From Gracilaria vermiculophylla (taxonomy: Eukaryota; Rhodophyta; Florideophyceae; Gracilariales; Gracilariaceae): a DNA stretch of 64,000 bases. Positions 31,110 to 42,452 of this stretch are shown here, piece by piece. The translations under genes were made by a program, and so were the position numbers. Location: the NCBI GenBank assembly GCA_019155205.2, contig JAHNZQ020000079.1:376384-440383 (forward strand), written 5' to 3'. The first letter of the stretch is position 1. Each line of letters opens with the position of its first letter. The notes under the pieces were generated by a model, which made no database searches, was not told the DNA's origin, and saw only the letters and a list, made by a program, of their open reading frames with translations.

Positions 31110-33965
31110 ATGGACCCCTCAGAACCTGCAATGGAAACCCCCCTACAGGATCCCCAAGCAACCGACTCCGTCGGTGGGCGCAGCACGCGCAGCGCTCCCC
31201 AGGAGATGGCCGCCAGACTGGAGGACCCTGAAAGTCTCCTTTGGAACCCCGGCTCCTCTGTGGAGAGTTTCAGGAATCTCCTTAGAAGAGTGCACGATCG
31301 GAGGCAAGCGGAACCCCCCGCGACACCTCTGGAAGACGCAGATGTGGAGATTGAGGAACCGCACACTGCATCGCAGCCGCCACCTCAGGAGCTGAAGGTA
31401 CGGGAACACCCGGAGGCTAACTATCTCCTGGAGTCATTGGCCCCGTGCCTTACGAGTTGGCTCTCACAAGAGCTGGTCGAAAGAATACCTGCAGGTGCTG
31501 AAGCCCACTTGAGAGCACACTGCCACGTTCTTGTGCAGGATATCGCAATGGAGAGCACTCCCCGGGCTGTGGATGCCTTGCTGGATTCCGACCCCTCCCT
31601 AGAGTTGATGTCAGATGTTATCCGTGGGAAGTTTCGTTCCCAAACCGTGCAGCTGCTCCCCGCAGCGGCGTTTTAAAGCTATTATTCCGTACAGGAGAGG
31701 TTCTCTCTATCAACACCTAAGGTGAACCCGGGCAGAGAAGAACAGGATACGGCCACCCCCTACGCCAGAGGAGGAAATGATACTGCCGTAGGGAAATGGG
31801 ACCGCCTCAGGAATCTTGCTATGCACCATCGGGACCTGAGAATTCGCGGAGAAGGACAGGATATCGGTCGGAAAGGAAGTAACGCAAGGGGCAAAGGACA
31901 GGATACTCCTCGGGTGGATCGCAATAACGGGGGTATCGGCAGTAACCCAAACCACCTAATGGAAAGACGCCAAAAGAAACGGAGGGGGAAAAGAAGAAAG
32001 CGAGACATCGATTTGGAGAGAAGTTCAGACTCCAAATCCGTAAACAGCTCCAGCCCGGAGGACAGTATACCTCCCAAGAAGAAAAGCAGAAAGGTCAAGA
32101 AGGTCGTCCCGCTTAGCGAACTCTTCGCCAAAGCAATGGATTATGACAACTACTGGTTGAATGAGCGGTACACTGTTGGGGACGCGTCGGTCGCTAAAGG
32201 ACTCACGAAGATCCAGCGCCGGATGGATATTCAATTGAAGAAGCACTCCTTCCCAGGCGAAGACCCCATCTCGGTGTTGCATTCTCCCACACGTTTTCGT
32301 TCAGCGTGAAATTTCAATGGTTTCCATGAATGCGCCGCCGTACGTTGCTTTCCGTTCTACCTCACAGGCCAAGCGCGCTCGCTAGTGCAGCCGCGCCTCA
32401 CGAGAGAGAGCACCATTTTGGATGACCGTGGAACGGAGATCTTGACGACTTACCTGGAGGTGGTGAATTTCCTCCTCAAAAGGTACACCACGGACGAGGT
32501 GATAGCCGATACTAACGCCGAATTCACCTCCTATAGGGAGAACAAGTAATTGTTTGTCGAGAGACTTCTTCTCTCGATCACCGCCAGGGTGCGTAATCAC
32601 CTGACAACGCTCCCAAAGATCACCTATACGGAGCTAGCCCGTTTCGCGGAGTTGTATGGGGATACCCACCGTGCCACTCGTCGCAGCCATGCTCCGCTTT
32701 CGAACAGACCGACGGCCTCAAGGACCCGTCGGGCATCTGCCCTGACGTTGGCCTCGAGCACCCTGGAGGAGATCGACGAGCTCACGCTCGTGGAAGAGCA
32801 AGAGGTCCTTGCCCTCACATACGCCTAATCTCAGGGAGCACCTCATAGGACGGGGACACCCTCGTCTCCCACTACGTACGCCTCGGCAGGCTCTTTCAGA
32901 AGTGTCCGATTTGCGAACCCTCAAGGCTACCCACCGCCTTGCAAGGATTTGCTTGTCTCGAGAGTCAGTACACTATACGAATCTCACCCCGGCAGCGAAG
33001 GCCACCATCATGCAAGAACGGGAAAACAACTTCCAGTACCTGAAAGAACCACCAACGGAGAGCGGAAGGTATCGAACCCCGTATCGAGAAATCCGCTCCC
33101 CTCAAGAAAACTACGGTTTCCGCTCTCCACTGGGAGTGCAGCCTGTCCCACTGTCACTTGTGCCAGAAACGCAGGTGCCGGTATCCAAACCGGTTGCACC
33201 TCAATGGAACACGTCGCGTCTCGATGCACAACTGCAGCAGCCGTTCCCAACTGGAGCTCGGCCCCTCTCCAACCAGGAAAACCCTCAGGGCCACGCGTAG
33301 ACGCTCCACGTGGCTCTTTACCATCGAGCCTCGGCTCCACGAAGGTCGCCTTTACGAAAAATGGAGATGCTCTCTGCTCCGTCGACGCAGAATCGGCGGG
33401 CGCTCCGATCCCGTCGGACCCATTCGACACCTTTGAGGATTCTGTTTGCACACTCCGCCGTGAGAATTACAAGGTATTCGCCTCTATCGGATGCCCCCCG
33501 CTCGACTCCATCACGGTGCGCGCTGTCCTTGATACCGGAGCTGGCCCCCATCTGGCGCACACCGTTGTGCTCCCGCAGTCTGCTCTTGCCTTTTTGAGTA
33601 CTGGCAAGCTCCCTACGGTGCGCGATGCGTCGCGTCAAGCAATGAACAATCTCGGAGCGATACCCCTGTATCTCCCATTGAGCTCCTTACAGGTGAAGAT
33701 GTGGTTCCTGGTGGCACCCAACTTGGCCGCAAAATGCATATTGGGCACTTCCTTTGAGGATCAGTATATACGTGCAATCTACCCACGCCTGCGGAAGGTG
33801 ACTTTTCATGACGCCTCCCCTGTAAGTATCGTGTCCGCGTCTCCTGAACCGAACGCCAATGCGCGTCATGTAGGGAATCTTCGAAGGGAGACGCAGTCAA
33901 ATACGCCCCGGGTTGTGAAGAGCATCGAAATACCCGCGTGTAGTCAGACCGAAGTTTGGGTGTAG
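31110..33965 (+). pseudogene. gypsy-1 gag and protease region
   Basis: One frame starting at the ATG 31110 stays open to 33965 apart from four stops (ending at 31676, 32309, about 32549 and 32828). It begins acidic, then basic with K/R clusters (~32000-32100), then a retrotransposon gag core (FYLTGQARSLVQPRL, LLKRYTTDEV at ~32355-32500). Between ~32830 and 33300 a second frame also looks protein-like and a third shows a possible zinc-knuckle remnant (KCPIC), so small indels are likely. The aspartic protease site is VRAVLDTGAGPHLA at about 33520-33561. The gene is not functional as it stands. Confidence 0.8.
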
Positions 33966-34028
33966 ACCTCTGCATCTGGCCTTTCATTCCTACAGGGGGG
34001 TCCACACCTAACAACGAAACAGCACTCC

Positions 34029-35226
34029 ATGATGGCGAACAAGGTTCTGGAAAAAATACCGAATATTTCCTTCAGGGTTGTGCTCGGCAACCTGAAGGAG
34101 TGGCCGTTACGGCTCCAGAAAAGAACTGTCGTCGGCTTGGCACAACCCGCCCCTGCAGGACGATCTCATCTTCCTCGTGCGGAAAACTTGTCGGATCGCA
34201 ATGCAATCGCCACCATGGAGGCCGAGGCGACTTCAACGGCTTTAGAGGAAGAAAATCCTGCCACCTGGCAGGAGAAGCTCCAAATTGACGAAGATTTCGA
34301 AGCATATCGCCATAGGATACTGGAGATGCTATCCGCCTTTGAGGACATGTGCTCTAGTCTCCTGGGTCAGATTAGCCTGGCCAAGCACAGAATGCAGCTC
34401 ACTCCTGATGCAAAACCGGTACATCACCTTCCGAGGAGGGCAGGGCCCTATTCGCGCGATTTCGAAAGCGATGAGGTCCACCGGATGCTGGAGAAGAGCA
34501 TTATCGAGCCTTCCAATTCCAAATTGGAATGTCCGGTGGTGTTCTTGAAGAAGAAAGATGGGTCTTTGAGGTTCTGTATTAACTATAGACGCCTCAATGA
34601 GAGTACGCTACGCGATTCGTACCCGATACCACGCATGAATTAATGTATCGACTTTCTAGGCCATGCGTCCGTTTTCTCCACACTAGATGCCAACAACGGC
34701 TACTGGCCGATTGAGATGGACGACTCCGACAAAGATGAGACAACGTTCACCTCGCACTGTGGAAAATTTCCGATTCCTCAGGATGCCATTTGGATTGAAG
34801 AATGCATCCGCTACGTTCCAACGAGCGGTGGACACAATCCTTTCAAAGGTGAAGTGCCAGTACGCCTTGGTGTATATTGATGATGTCATCATATACTACC
34901 ACAGCGTGGAGGAGCACTTTATGGATGTCAAGCAAGTGTTCCAACTCCTAAAGGATGCTGGCCTAACCTTGAAGCTGGAGAAAGGTTTCTTCTTCAAGTC
35001 CTCGGTGGATTACCTGGGGCACGTTGTGCCCCCGGGCCGCCTGCAGGTTTCCACAAAAACTCAGGACGCCATCAAGGAAGCTCACCCTCCTACAAACCAG
35101 ACGGAGCTGCGCTCCTTTCTGGGGTTGTGTAATTTCTTCCGGGGGTTTGTCCCGAATTTTTTCCGTATCGTGGTGCCGCTAAATCGCCTCTTAAAGAAAA
35201 AAATCCGATGCAACTGGCTATATTGA
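34029..35226 (+). pseudogene. gypsy-1 reverse transcriptase
   Basis: The first frame (34029-34643) has the N-terminal RT blocks CPVVFLKKKDGSLRFCINYRRLN and SYPIPRMN. After a stop and a frame change, 34687-35226 gives MPFGLKNASATFQRAVD, the catalytic YIDD (ALVYIDDVIIYY), LGHVV and LRSFLGLCNFFRGFVPNF. The region with the first catalytic Asp (STLDANNGYW) lies at the junction in the first frame. It is typical Ty3/gypsy RT, split by one shift. Confidence 0.88.
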
Positions 35227-35660
35227 CGGACGAAAAGTTTGAAGCCATTAACATCCTAAGGAGGAGACTACTAGAACCACCGATTTTGGTACTTCCGAAG
35301 CGGCACGGCCGAATGGTGTTGGACACTGACGCCTGCACATATCAGGTCGGATATGCTCTCCTACAAGAGCAACCTAAAGGTGGACTCCAATCCATTGGAT
35401 ACTGATTTGGCAGCCTCACACCTACGGAATAGAATTATTCCACCTCGGAGCGCGAATGTCTCGTCATTGTGTGGGTGGTTTTGCTTTTACGCCCATACAT
35501 GGAAGGCGCGCGTTTCACCTTGAGAACGGACCAAGCACCACTTAAGTGGATACTTTCTTTGACGGATGCTTCCGGGCGCCTAGAAAGGTGGAGGCTACGC
35601 CTCCTGGAATTCAAGTTTGACATCGTTCACCACCCTAGCATAAATAATTAGGCGGCGGAC
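35208..35660 (+). pseudogene. gypsy-1 RNase H domain
   Basis: The frame contains VLDTDACTYQVGYALLQEQ (catalytic Asp), then two stops, then SERECLVIVWVV (catalytic Glu), FTLRTDQAPLKWIL (third acidic residue) and RLERWRLRLLEFKFDIVHHP. The order and spacing are those of gypsy RNase H. Confidence 0.87.
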
Positions 35661-35702
35661 GCGCTCTCGTGAATCTCCACCGAGGGCGAAGACAAACCAC
35701 CT

Positions 35703-37103
35703 TTGGAGGACACTATCCCATGTCTGGTCATCCAGGATGCCGACGGGAAAGAAAAATCCGATGGAGAATGCTTGGAATGCTGTGAACCCGGGGGAAAGTA
35801 CAGTGGGCTCCCTGAGGTGATGGACATTGTTGAGGAGGAGAAAGAAGTTCTCCACATCACCATAGCGGAAGTCCTGAACGAACAGAGTTCGGATGCGTAC
35901 TGCAAGGAGTGCCTCGCCACTGTGCGGAGTTTGACATCTTCACATGATGTCGACTGGGACGGCGTACTTGTACGCCGCGATCACCTGAGTGGAGCTCTCC
36001 AAAAGGTGGTCTCGACGAAACTACGAGCGAGGTTTCTGTACGCCTTGCACTATCCTCGCCTCACCGGCCACCCAGGTGGATCGCGGATGTATTTCACCAT
36101 GCGGAGGGAGTTCTATTGGCCAAAAATGGCTAGCGACGCCTTCCGAACGGTGGCGGATTTCTATTCCTGCGCCGCTCCAAGGGGAAATATACGGAAACGC
36201 CGGACGCCGCTCACTTTGTACCCACTTTCAAGACCTTTGGAGTTTATGACCATTTACATCTTCGGCCTTCTCCCCAAGAGGAAGCGAGGGCACCGATTTA
36301 TACTCGTGATCACGGATCGTTTCTCTAAGATCACGCGTGCCATCCCCGTCCGGAGCACCACCCCAGCAGTGATTGCCGACGCCTTTCTGGAGCATTGTGT
36401 TTACCCCTACGGGATACCATTGTACCTCCTTACGGATAATGGCCCCCAGTTCGCGGCGAAACTCTTCAGCGCCGTCTCCGTAATGCTGGGGATGAAACAG
36501 TTTGTTTACAACTGCTTATCATCCCCAGAACAACGGACAAACGAAGATGTTCAACAAGATCATCGCCTCGGGGCTGAAACACTACGTCGCGGACCACCAA
36601 AAGGATTGGGAAGATATGTAGGCCCCCTTACCTATGTATACAGCCTGCAGGTGCATCGCTCCACAAGGACCGCTCCTTTCAAGCTGGTGCTCTCGCGCAT
36701 CCAACCAAGTGCCGTAATTGCGGCACGCGCCACGGTGCACCTGGCGGAGGGGCTTCAGTCACCAACAGCGGCGCAAGCCAATCGCTCCATCCTCAGGCGG
36801 TATAAGAACGCACTCTCCCTCACAGAGGAGAGACTCAACGTTTCGCAGAGGATATATAAACAGTACTTCGATAAGGAGGTGAAGGAAGGCCCTCACCTGA
36901 AGAAATGCGAAGAAATTTTCCTCTACAAACCCGGGGAAACATCCGACGAACCGCCGGATATCACGCGCAACTTAGCGTCGACCAACGCAGGGCCGTACAA
37001 AGTCCCGTCCAGCCATAGAGACACTGTCGCCATCGAGGTAAACGGGCTCAGAGACGTCGTCGCCCGCGATAGGATGACGAAAGCCCCGAATCCCAGCCTC
37101 TAA
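35703..37103 (+). pseudogene. gypsy-1 integrase
   Basis: A single open frame of 466 codons, but not intact. The N-terminal zinc region has H...H (LTGHPGG) and YWPKM, while the CxxC pair is damaged (YSCAAP). The first catalytic Asp block reads MTIYIFG, with the Asp lost. The second (LTDNGPQF) is kept. Around 36520-36610 the conserved NNGQT block is in another frame and its catalytic Glu position is Lys. The C-terminal part returns to the original frame (TAPFKLVLSR, FDKEVKEGPHL). Confidence 0.86.
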
Positions 37104-37106
37104 AAA

Positions 37107-37415
37107 ATGCCCGCCATCCCACCTCATGGACTACTCGTGGAACTTCCTCACTCGACCTCTTCAGGAGTGACGACGACCCTGGATAGTGAAAACCACATCA
37201 CCCCTCCCAGTGAACATTGGCTGGAGGCTTCAGACGCCATCATGACCTCTGAAAATGATACCATCTACACGGTGGACCATATCGTCTCCCATCAACAAAC
37301 CCCTGCAGGAGTACTGTACCGTGTCCGCTGGTATGGGTACACCTCGAAGGGCGACACGTAAGAACCTCCGAAACATATCCCGGAGAACTTCCTTAGGCGA
37401 TAGCACGCCAATCTT
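37107..37415 (+). pseudogene. gypsy-1 chromodomain
   Basis: After a short spacer frame, YTVDHIVSHQQTPAG...YRVRWYGYTSKGDT followed (after a stop at 37359-37361) by EPPKHIPENFLRR has the aromatic positions and W of a chromodomain at the integrase C-terminus. Chromodomains direct chromovirus insertion to modified chromatin. Confidence 0.78.
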
Positions 37416-37715
37416 GTGCGGAAACGCCTCTCCACATAGGCGCTTCCGTTTAGGAAAGGGGGAGAGGGCCCCTAAACGGAGATGTTTTTCGTCTTCGCCG
37501 TCTATCCCCCACCTGGAGTTATCTTTTTTGCCTCCAGGATGCCATTGTTTGCTTATCGCACGCTTCCGTGGCGGCACTGCGTGTCGCTGAGCACGCGGGC
37601 ATGGCCCATTCCTATTTCAACTACCGTTCATGGGGCTCATGTTCCAACTGAAGGTTCTTTTATTCCGCCACTACCGGGAGCTCACTCCCATCGCCAGGGT
37701 TTTATCACGTACAGG

Positions 37716-39629
37716 TCACCGAATCGCGTCGTATACTCCGCTTCGAGGCGCGGTTTTGCCGTAAGCGCTTGGCTTTCGAAGACTTCGGACAGGCTTTCCT
37801 TGATTGTTGCCATCGAGGCTCAGTCCTCCCGGGCCTTGTAGAGTTCCAAAACCTAGGCATGCCCCTCGGCGCAGAGCCTCTACAGGAGAACCCAGAGCAG
37901 GACGGCCCGTCTCCACGCACGCCTCCATCAACTCCTTGAAGGCAGCACCCAGAGCCCCAGAAGATAGTCCGCCCGAAGTTGCACCTGAAGAGGCCACCTC
38001 CGTTGACGGCGCAACAGCCATCACGGAAGGAGCCGCGGACGGAAAACCAGTCGGAACAAGGGCTTTCCGACGGGACTTTGGGAGTTTCGCCGTTGAGGTC
38101 GGCAGAGCCAAGGACTGAGTCGGTGACACCGAAGGTGACGGCGGTGCAGGAACTGGAACGCTTCGCAGACGACACTGAAGAACAGGCACAGGGACGCTCC
38201 GGGACCGGGGTTGCACCACCGGGGCCGATGGTACCGAGACTGGAGCAATCTCGCCCTCTTCCACAGGCGACACGGCGGCCACCACTGCGGAAGCACCCGG
38301 CATTGCAGCGGGCCGCGGTGTTATCACCTTAGAAGGCGCACCCATACCCTGGGGCGGAGTCGGTAACCGACGGGGTGTATCATGCGCCAAGCTCTTCATC
38401 AAGGGGTCATAGTCGGGTACTCAGAGCCGTAGCACCTGAGGAATCCAAGAATGCGCCGGACGGAGAAAGGCCGGGCTGGCTCACCCATCATCATCTCCAT
38501 TAGGAATCCTCACAATGGGGTGGAACTTATCTTCGCCGTGTTCGTACCAAAGGAAGCCCGGCGTATTGTTCCACGCCACCTGCAGGTTGTAATCTAGCAG
38601 CGTCTCCGCCTTGGACTCACTGCATGCGGTGCCCTTGATTAGGTTCTGAATGCCAAAGAAGAGCAGGACCCGGATGATTGACGCCGACAAGGGGAACAAA
38701 CGTCCGTCGGCCGGCTGAGAAGAAAAATCCCAGTATATGCTACCATCGCGGTACCTAGTATAGGAAGTGACGCCTTCGTATGCTGCATGGAGATACGCCA
38801 TCAGGGTGCCGCCCGCGAACTCCGTGGAGGCGATCAATATGACGAACCGTTAGAGGGAGTCATGGGGGTCTAGAACCTCGGAGGAATGGTACGCAAAGAA
38901 AATGGGTATGGCCACGAAGAGGTGCGGTGATACCCAGTGGTTCCTCTAAGAGTCATTCACCTTAAGGTAGTACTTCGGACGTTGTCCGGAAAGCATGTCA
39001 TGGAATTCTGTGTTTTGCCAACCATAGAAGTACACAAAGGCGTTACGTACTCAGGTCTCCTCCGCAAGGTGCGTCTCCCAAGGATTTCGCTTGAGACAGT
39101 AGAGACAATCGTATGGGGGATCGAAGGGAATGACTGCGAGTGCCGACCATCCATCGCTGATGCTCCCGGGCCACCCCTCTCCCTGGTGCGACGTCTCTTT
39201 GTGAAGGAATAACTGGAGTCGCGCCTGAATCTCGCGTTCCTCGGCGCACCTCAAATAAGGATTATCGCAGTGTCCCACCGTGGTTGAAGCGTTGTCACCG
39301 TGCACCAGGGGGAAGAGCCAGTGAGCGCGATAGGCGTCCACCCTGTTCCGCTTCTGTTCGTTCCACGCAACCTCTAGTACGGCGCGAAATTGAATCGCCT
39401 GGAGGTATAGGCCGAAGTGGTGGATGTAGTCCTCCACGGGGAACTGGAGACTTACGCGCCTGTCATGGAACGGGACGAAGACCTGCGTGGCATGATGGTC
39501 GAAGTGCTCCCCAGGGCGGTTTGGTGCACCGGTCGAGGTGTCGTAAATTTCAGGATTTGATGAAGACGTAGTCGCCGGAGTTGGAGAAGACATGCCGAAG
39601 GTGTAGGAAGCTGCGTGGATGGCGACCAA
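37716..39629 (-). pseudogene. Long antisense reading frame inside gypsy-1
   Basis: On the strand opposite gag-pol, one frame runs from about 39719 to 37716 with only five internal stops (39051, 38946, 38850, 38481, 38421), where about thirty would be expected by chance in ~640 codons. The first ATG is 39593-39591 (MSSPTPATTSSSNPEI). The middle part is a well-mixed globular-looking sequence (HFGLYLQAIQFRAVLEVAWNEQ; LVHGDNASTTVGHCDNPYLR), the end is Pro/Ser/Val-rich and basic. I recognise no domain. The density of stops resembles that in gag and pol of the same copy, as expected if it was once coding and decayed together. Antisense extra genes are known in some plant gypsy families. Confidence 0.6.
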
Positions 39630-40315
39630 ACGCGTGGTGGAACCAGAGGAGAGTGACCTGACACCACTTGGGGACCAGCCCGCGGTTATACCCTCGACCG
39701 GAGAGGGAGCCGCGTCAAGCTACCATCGTGGAATTCGCGGAGAGACCGGGCGACCGGAGGCAGGCGAGGTATGGAACACCATAGCGGGGCGTGAGTTCAT
39801 ATCCAGTGGAGCCCAAAGAGGGCGCAGACGAGAAGATTATGAGACGATGGACCCTCACGGAGATAGAACGAACGTAAGCGATGAAGCGGATGTTTTCCAA
39901 AGGAGGACCCGCGAAGGACTCGGAGCGTAAAGCGCCCTGAGGGAATCGGTGCCCAGTTTGGACTGACTCATGCTCCGGTCACGTGGGTCGCACGCCTGCA
40001 AAGTGCACGACAGGCTCAAGTGCGCGGGAGTTCGCGCCGCCGACAGGCGCGGATGCAACGACGGGATACGCCAAGAAGGAGAAACCGCACTCGAGGCAAG
40101 GAGAGTCGGGGCCCGCGAATCACCGCAAGGGATAAAACACGAGCCCGAGGGGGTACGTCGCGCAGGAGTATGAGAGTATGAAGGAACGCTTGAAGGAATG
40201 AATGTGTCACACTGCCAGAGGCCGCGCTTGCATCAACATCGATAGGAGCCACCTCGGGGATCGAAAAATGGGAAGATGCACCTCGAGGACGTGGTGAAAC
40301 TTAGGAAAGGGGGTA

Positions 40316-40870
40316 TGTAGTGCAGTGGCTTCTAAGAAAAAAATGGTAATATGGCCTCATGGCGTAATATTTCCATGGAGAGCTCGTATTTTATTAACTG
40401 AGCCACGTGATGCATAATTCTGCCCGCGTTTGCTCCAGTAGCCTTAAGATACGGTAGAATTTATATTTATTTTAGTTAATTTATGCAGGTTATTACTTCA
40501 GTAGTGTGACCTGCCGAGGCAGGCTCCCGGCTTGATACTTAATCTGCCGGTTGAGCTCCAACTTTCGGGAATTATAGGCTAGAACCCTGAAGTCATCGTC
40601 TACTTTTCCGTTTGGAGACTCTCGTCGATCATCCTCAGGTTTGTAAGCGGCCGATTCCCAGGTTGCATCATAGCAGCGCTTGCAGAACCATTGTCCGCCT
40701 ATTGAAGCTCCCCTTCCACTTGGTATTTGCGGATCTCCTTTAATAATTCCCCCGGCTGGTGTCAGCGAATACCGAAGACCACCTTTAGGAACACGCCCCT
40801 TTGCAGTCAACAACAAGTCCTCAAGGACGTTTTGCTCGACTACTTCGAAAAAAGGACTGAAAGTACCACA
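40316..40870 (+). repeat. 3' LTR of gypsy-1
   Basis: 555 bp, starts TGTAGTGCAGTGG, ends GTACCACA, preceded by the polypurine tract at about 40301-40313. Same family as 30402-30954 but clearly diverged. Confidence 0.9.
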
Positions 40871-42210
40871 CTCAGTCTTCCAATTCGTGTTGAATGATAG
40901 CGTTCGTATAATTATGCACATTCTGCAAAGGGTTTAAGATCTTCTCAAAACAAGGCCTCCCCGAATCGACAAAAATTATCGCAGAACTTCCGGCATACTA
41001 TCGAAGAATGGCTGTATATTTCTATCCCCAGCACTTCTTCAAAAGTTTCTGGAGGATTATACATCAAATATCTCAGTATAGAATTTTCTTTAGATGCAAA
41101 CGTTTGTGTCTTGCATCATAAATAAAAATTTACTTTACCTTGCCCGGGCAGAATGCGCATTTGTGCCTTGAGAAGCGTTGGATGCACAGCTTTTCTTCGA
41201 TAACGATAGAAAAAAGTATATCGACGAAACTCAGAATAATAATAGAGAGGAGCTGTTCATGATTCCAAATTTGGGGCGCGATGTGGACACGTTACCTTTC
41301 CGCTACAATCCACAATCTTTCGAAATCTTGGAAGAGTGTAACTGTAATTTTGGAAGACGATGTTGCCATAGATAGTACCACGAAATTGAAAGACTAAAGA
41401 ACACAATACTTTTATGGTATGTTAAATATCTATACATGCGGTGTGAACAAGTGTGTCATTAATGTTGCGCTCAAAATCTTTATTGGAAACGGTGCGAAGC
41501 CGGCGACGCCCTGTTGTTATTCGGCGTTAGCCATTTTGAATTGGGGAAAAGAACGGAAGGCAATGCAGCTTTCGCGCAAGCGTCTCTTGGTAGCCGAGAT
41601 AACCGTCTGCGCGGCTGGGGCTATTTCCGAGAGGTTTGAAATGCCTTCCACGATGATGCCAGAGTGCAATGTGGTTCCTCGTGCACGTCGCAGGCGAGTG
41701 CGCGTCGTTGGAATGACTGAGAGAAAAATAAAATCCTAATTAATTTGAACTCGCAAAGGGGCAGCCTAGTAGACAAGCTCTTCCAGACAGGGATACTTCA
41801 AAAGAAGTATATTAAAGTGTTAAGCAACTATTTTTCGAACATCTGGTTTCAAGATCTACTAAATCTAGAAATTCTTACAGTAAATGATAGCTACAGAAAT
41901 AGAAACTAATCGCAAAAGGAAAACGAGACAAGAGGAGACAAAATATATCTCAGTGGTTCATTGATTAGCAAATTTTGAATACTTAGAAGATATGGTTGGA
42001 AATTAATAAAGATGTAGACTTGAATGTTTTCGAAGCTTAGAGTTTTCCTTTCAGATCAGAGCATACAGAGCGATGAGAGGGACTCTGTTACACTATTTTG
42101 AGATTATATAGATAGGCTACAATCGTGCTAGTTTACGCGGCACTATCAATACTTTGTGATTCAGGTTTGATGAATGCCCCGCAATTCATGTATAATTCAG
42201 CACTCTATCT
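40871..42210. other. Spacer between gypsy-1 and copia-2
   Basis: AT-rich. An open frame at 41419-41739 (106 codons) and another at 41178-41375 match nothing I know. No repeat structure was noticed. Confidence 0.4.
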
Positions 42211-42440
42211 TAATCACAACTTGGATGACCCTCCTTTACTAGAAATTGGGCGCAACTTGGGACTTAAGTAGAGGTCCGGAATCTTACTCTTCGCCTGAGC
42301 CACATATGCAATTCAAAGAACTGTAAACCTACCGAATGTAAGTAAAGATATTATTATGTAACTAATGATTCATTCTGGTTAGAACGCATGTAAACTGTCA
42401 TCAATATCACGTATAAGGATTACGCCAGATTAAGTCAACA
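42211..42440 (-). repeat. 3' LTR of copia-2
   Basis: Direct repeat of 46727-46956; both share long identical blocks such as GGGCGCAACTTGGGACTTAA and TAAAGATATTATTATGTAAC. Confidence 0.92.
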
Positions 42441-42452
42441 CACCCTATCTTT

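Larger units (their letters stand above)
30402..40870 (+). mobile_element. Ty3/gypsy retrotransposon (chromovirus type), complete structure but inactivated: gypsy-1
   Basis: Full layout on the plus strand: 5' LTR, gag, protease, reverse transcriptase, RNase H, integrase, chromodomain, about 2.9 kb of extra sequence with an antisense frame, polypurine tract, 3' LTR. LTRs begin TGTAGT and end CCACA. The flanking 5-mers GTCAG (30397-30401) and CTCAG (40871-40875) differ at one base and look like an aged target-site duplication. A purine-rich tract (TTAGGAAAGGGGG) ends two bases before the 3' LTR. TGG at 30957, two bases after the 5' LTR, could start a primer-binding site. The LTRs differ at many positions (about four in five bases match by eye in the first 150), and nearly every domain has nonsense or frame lesions, so the copy is old. 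Confidence 0.93.

Noticed and set aside
37979..38332. Sense-strand open frames in the gypsy-1 3' region
   Set aside because: Short and of low complexity; the antisense frame is far longer and spans them.
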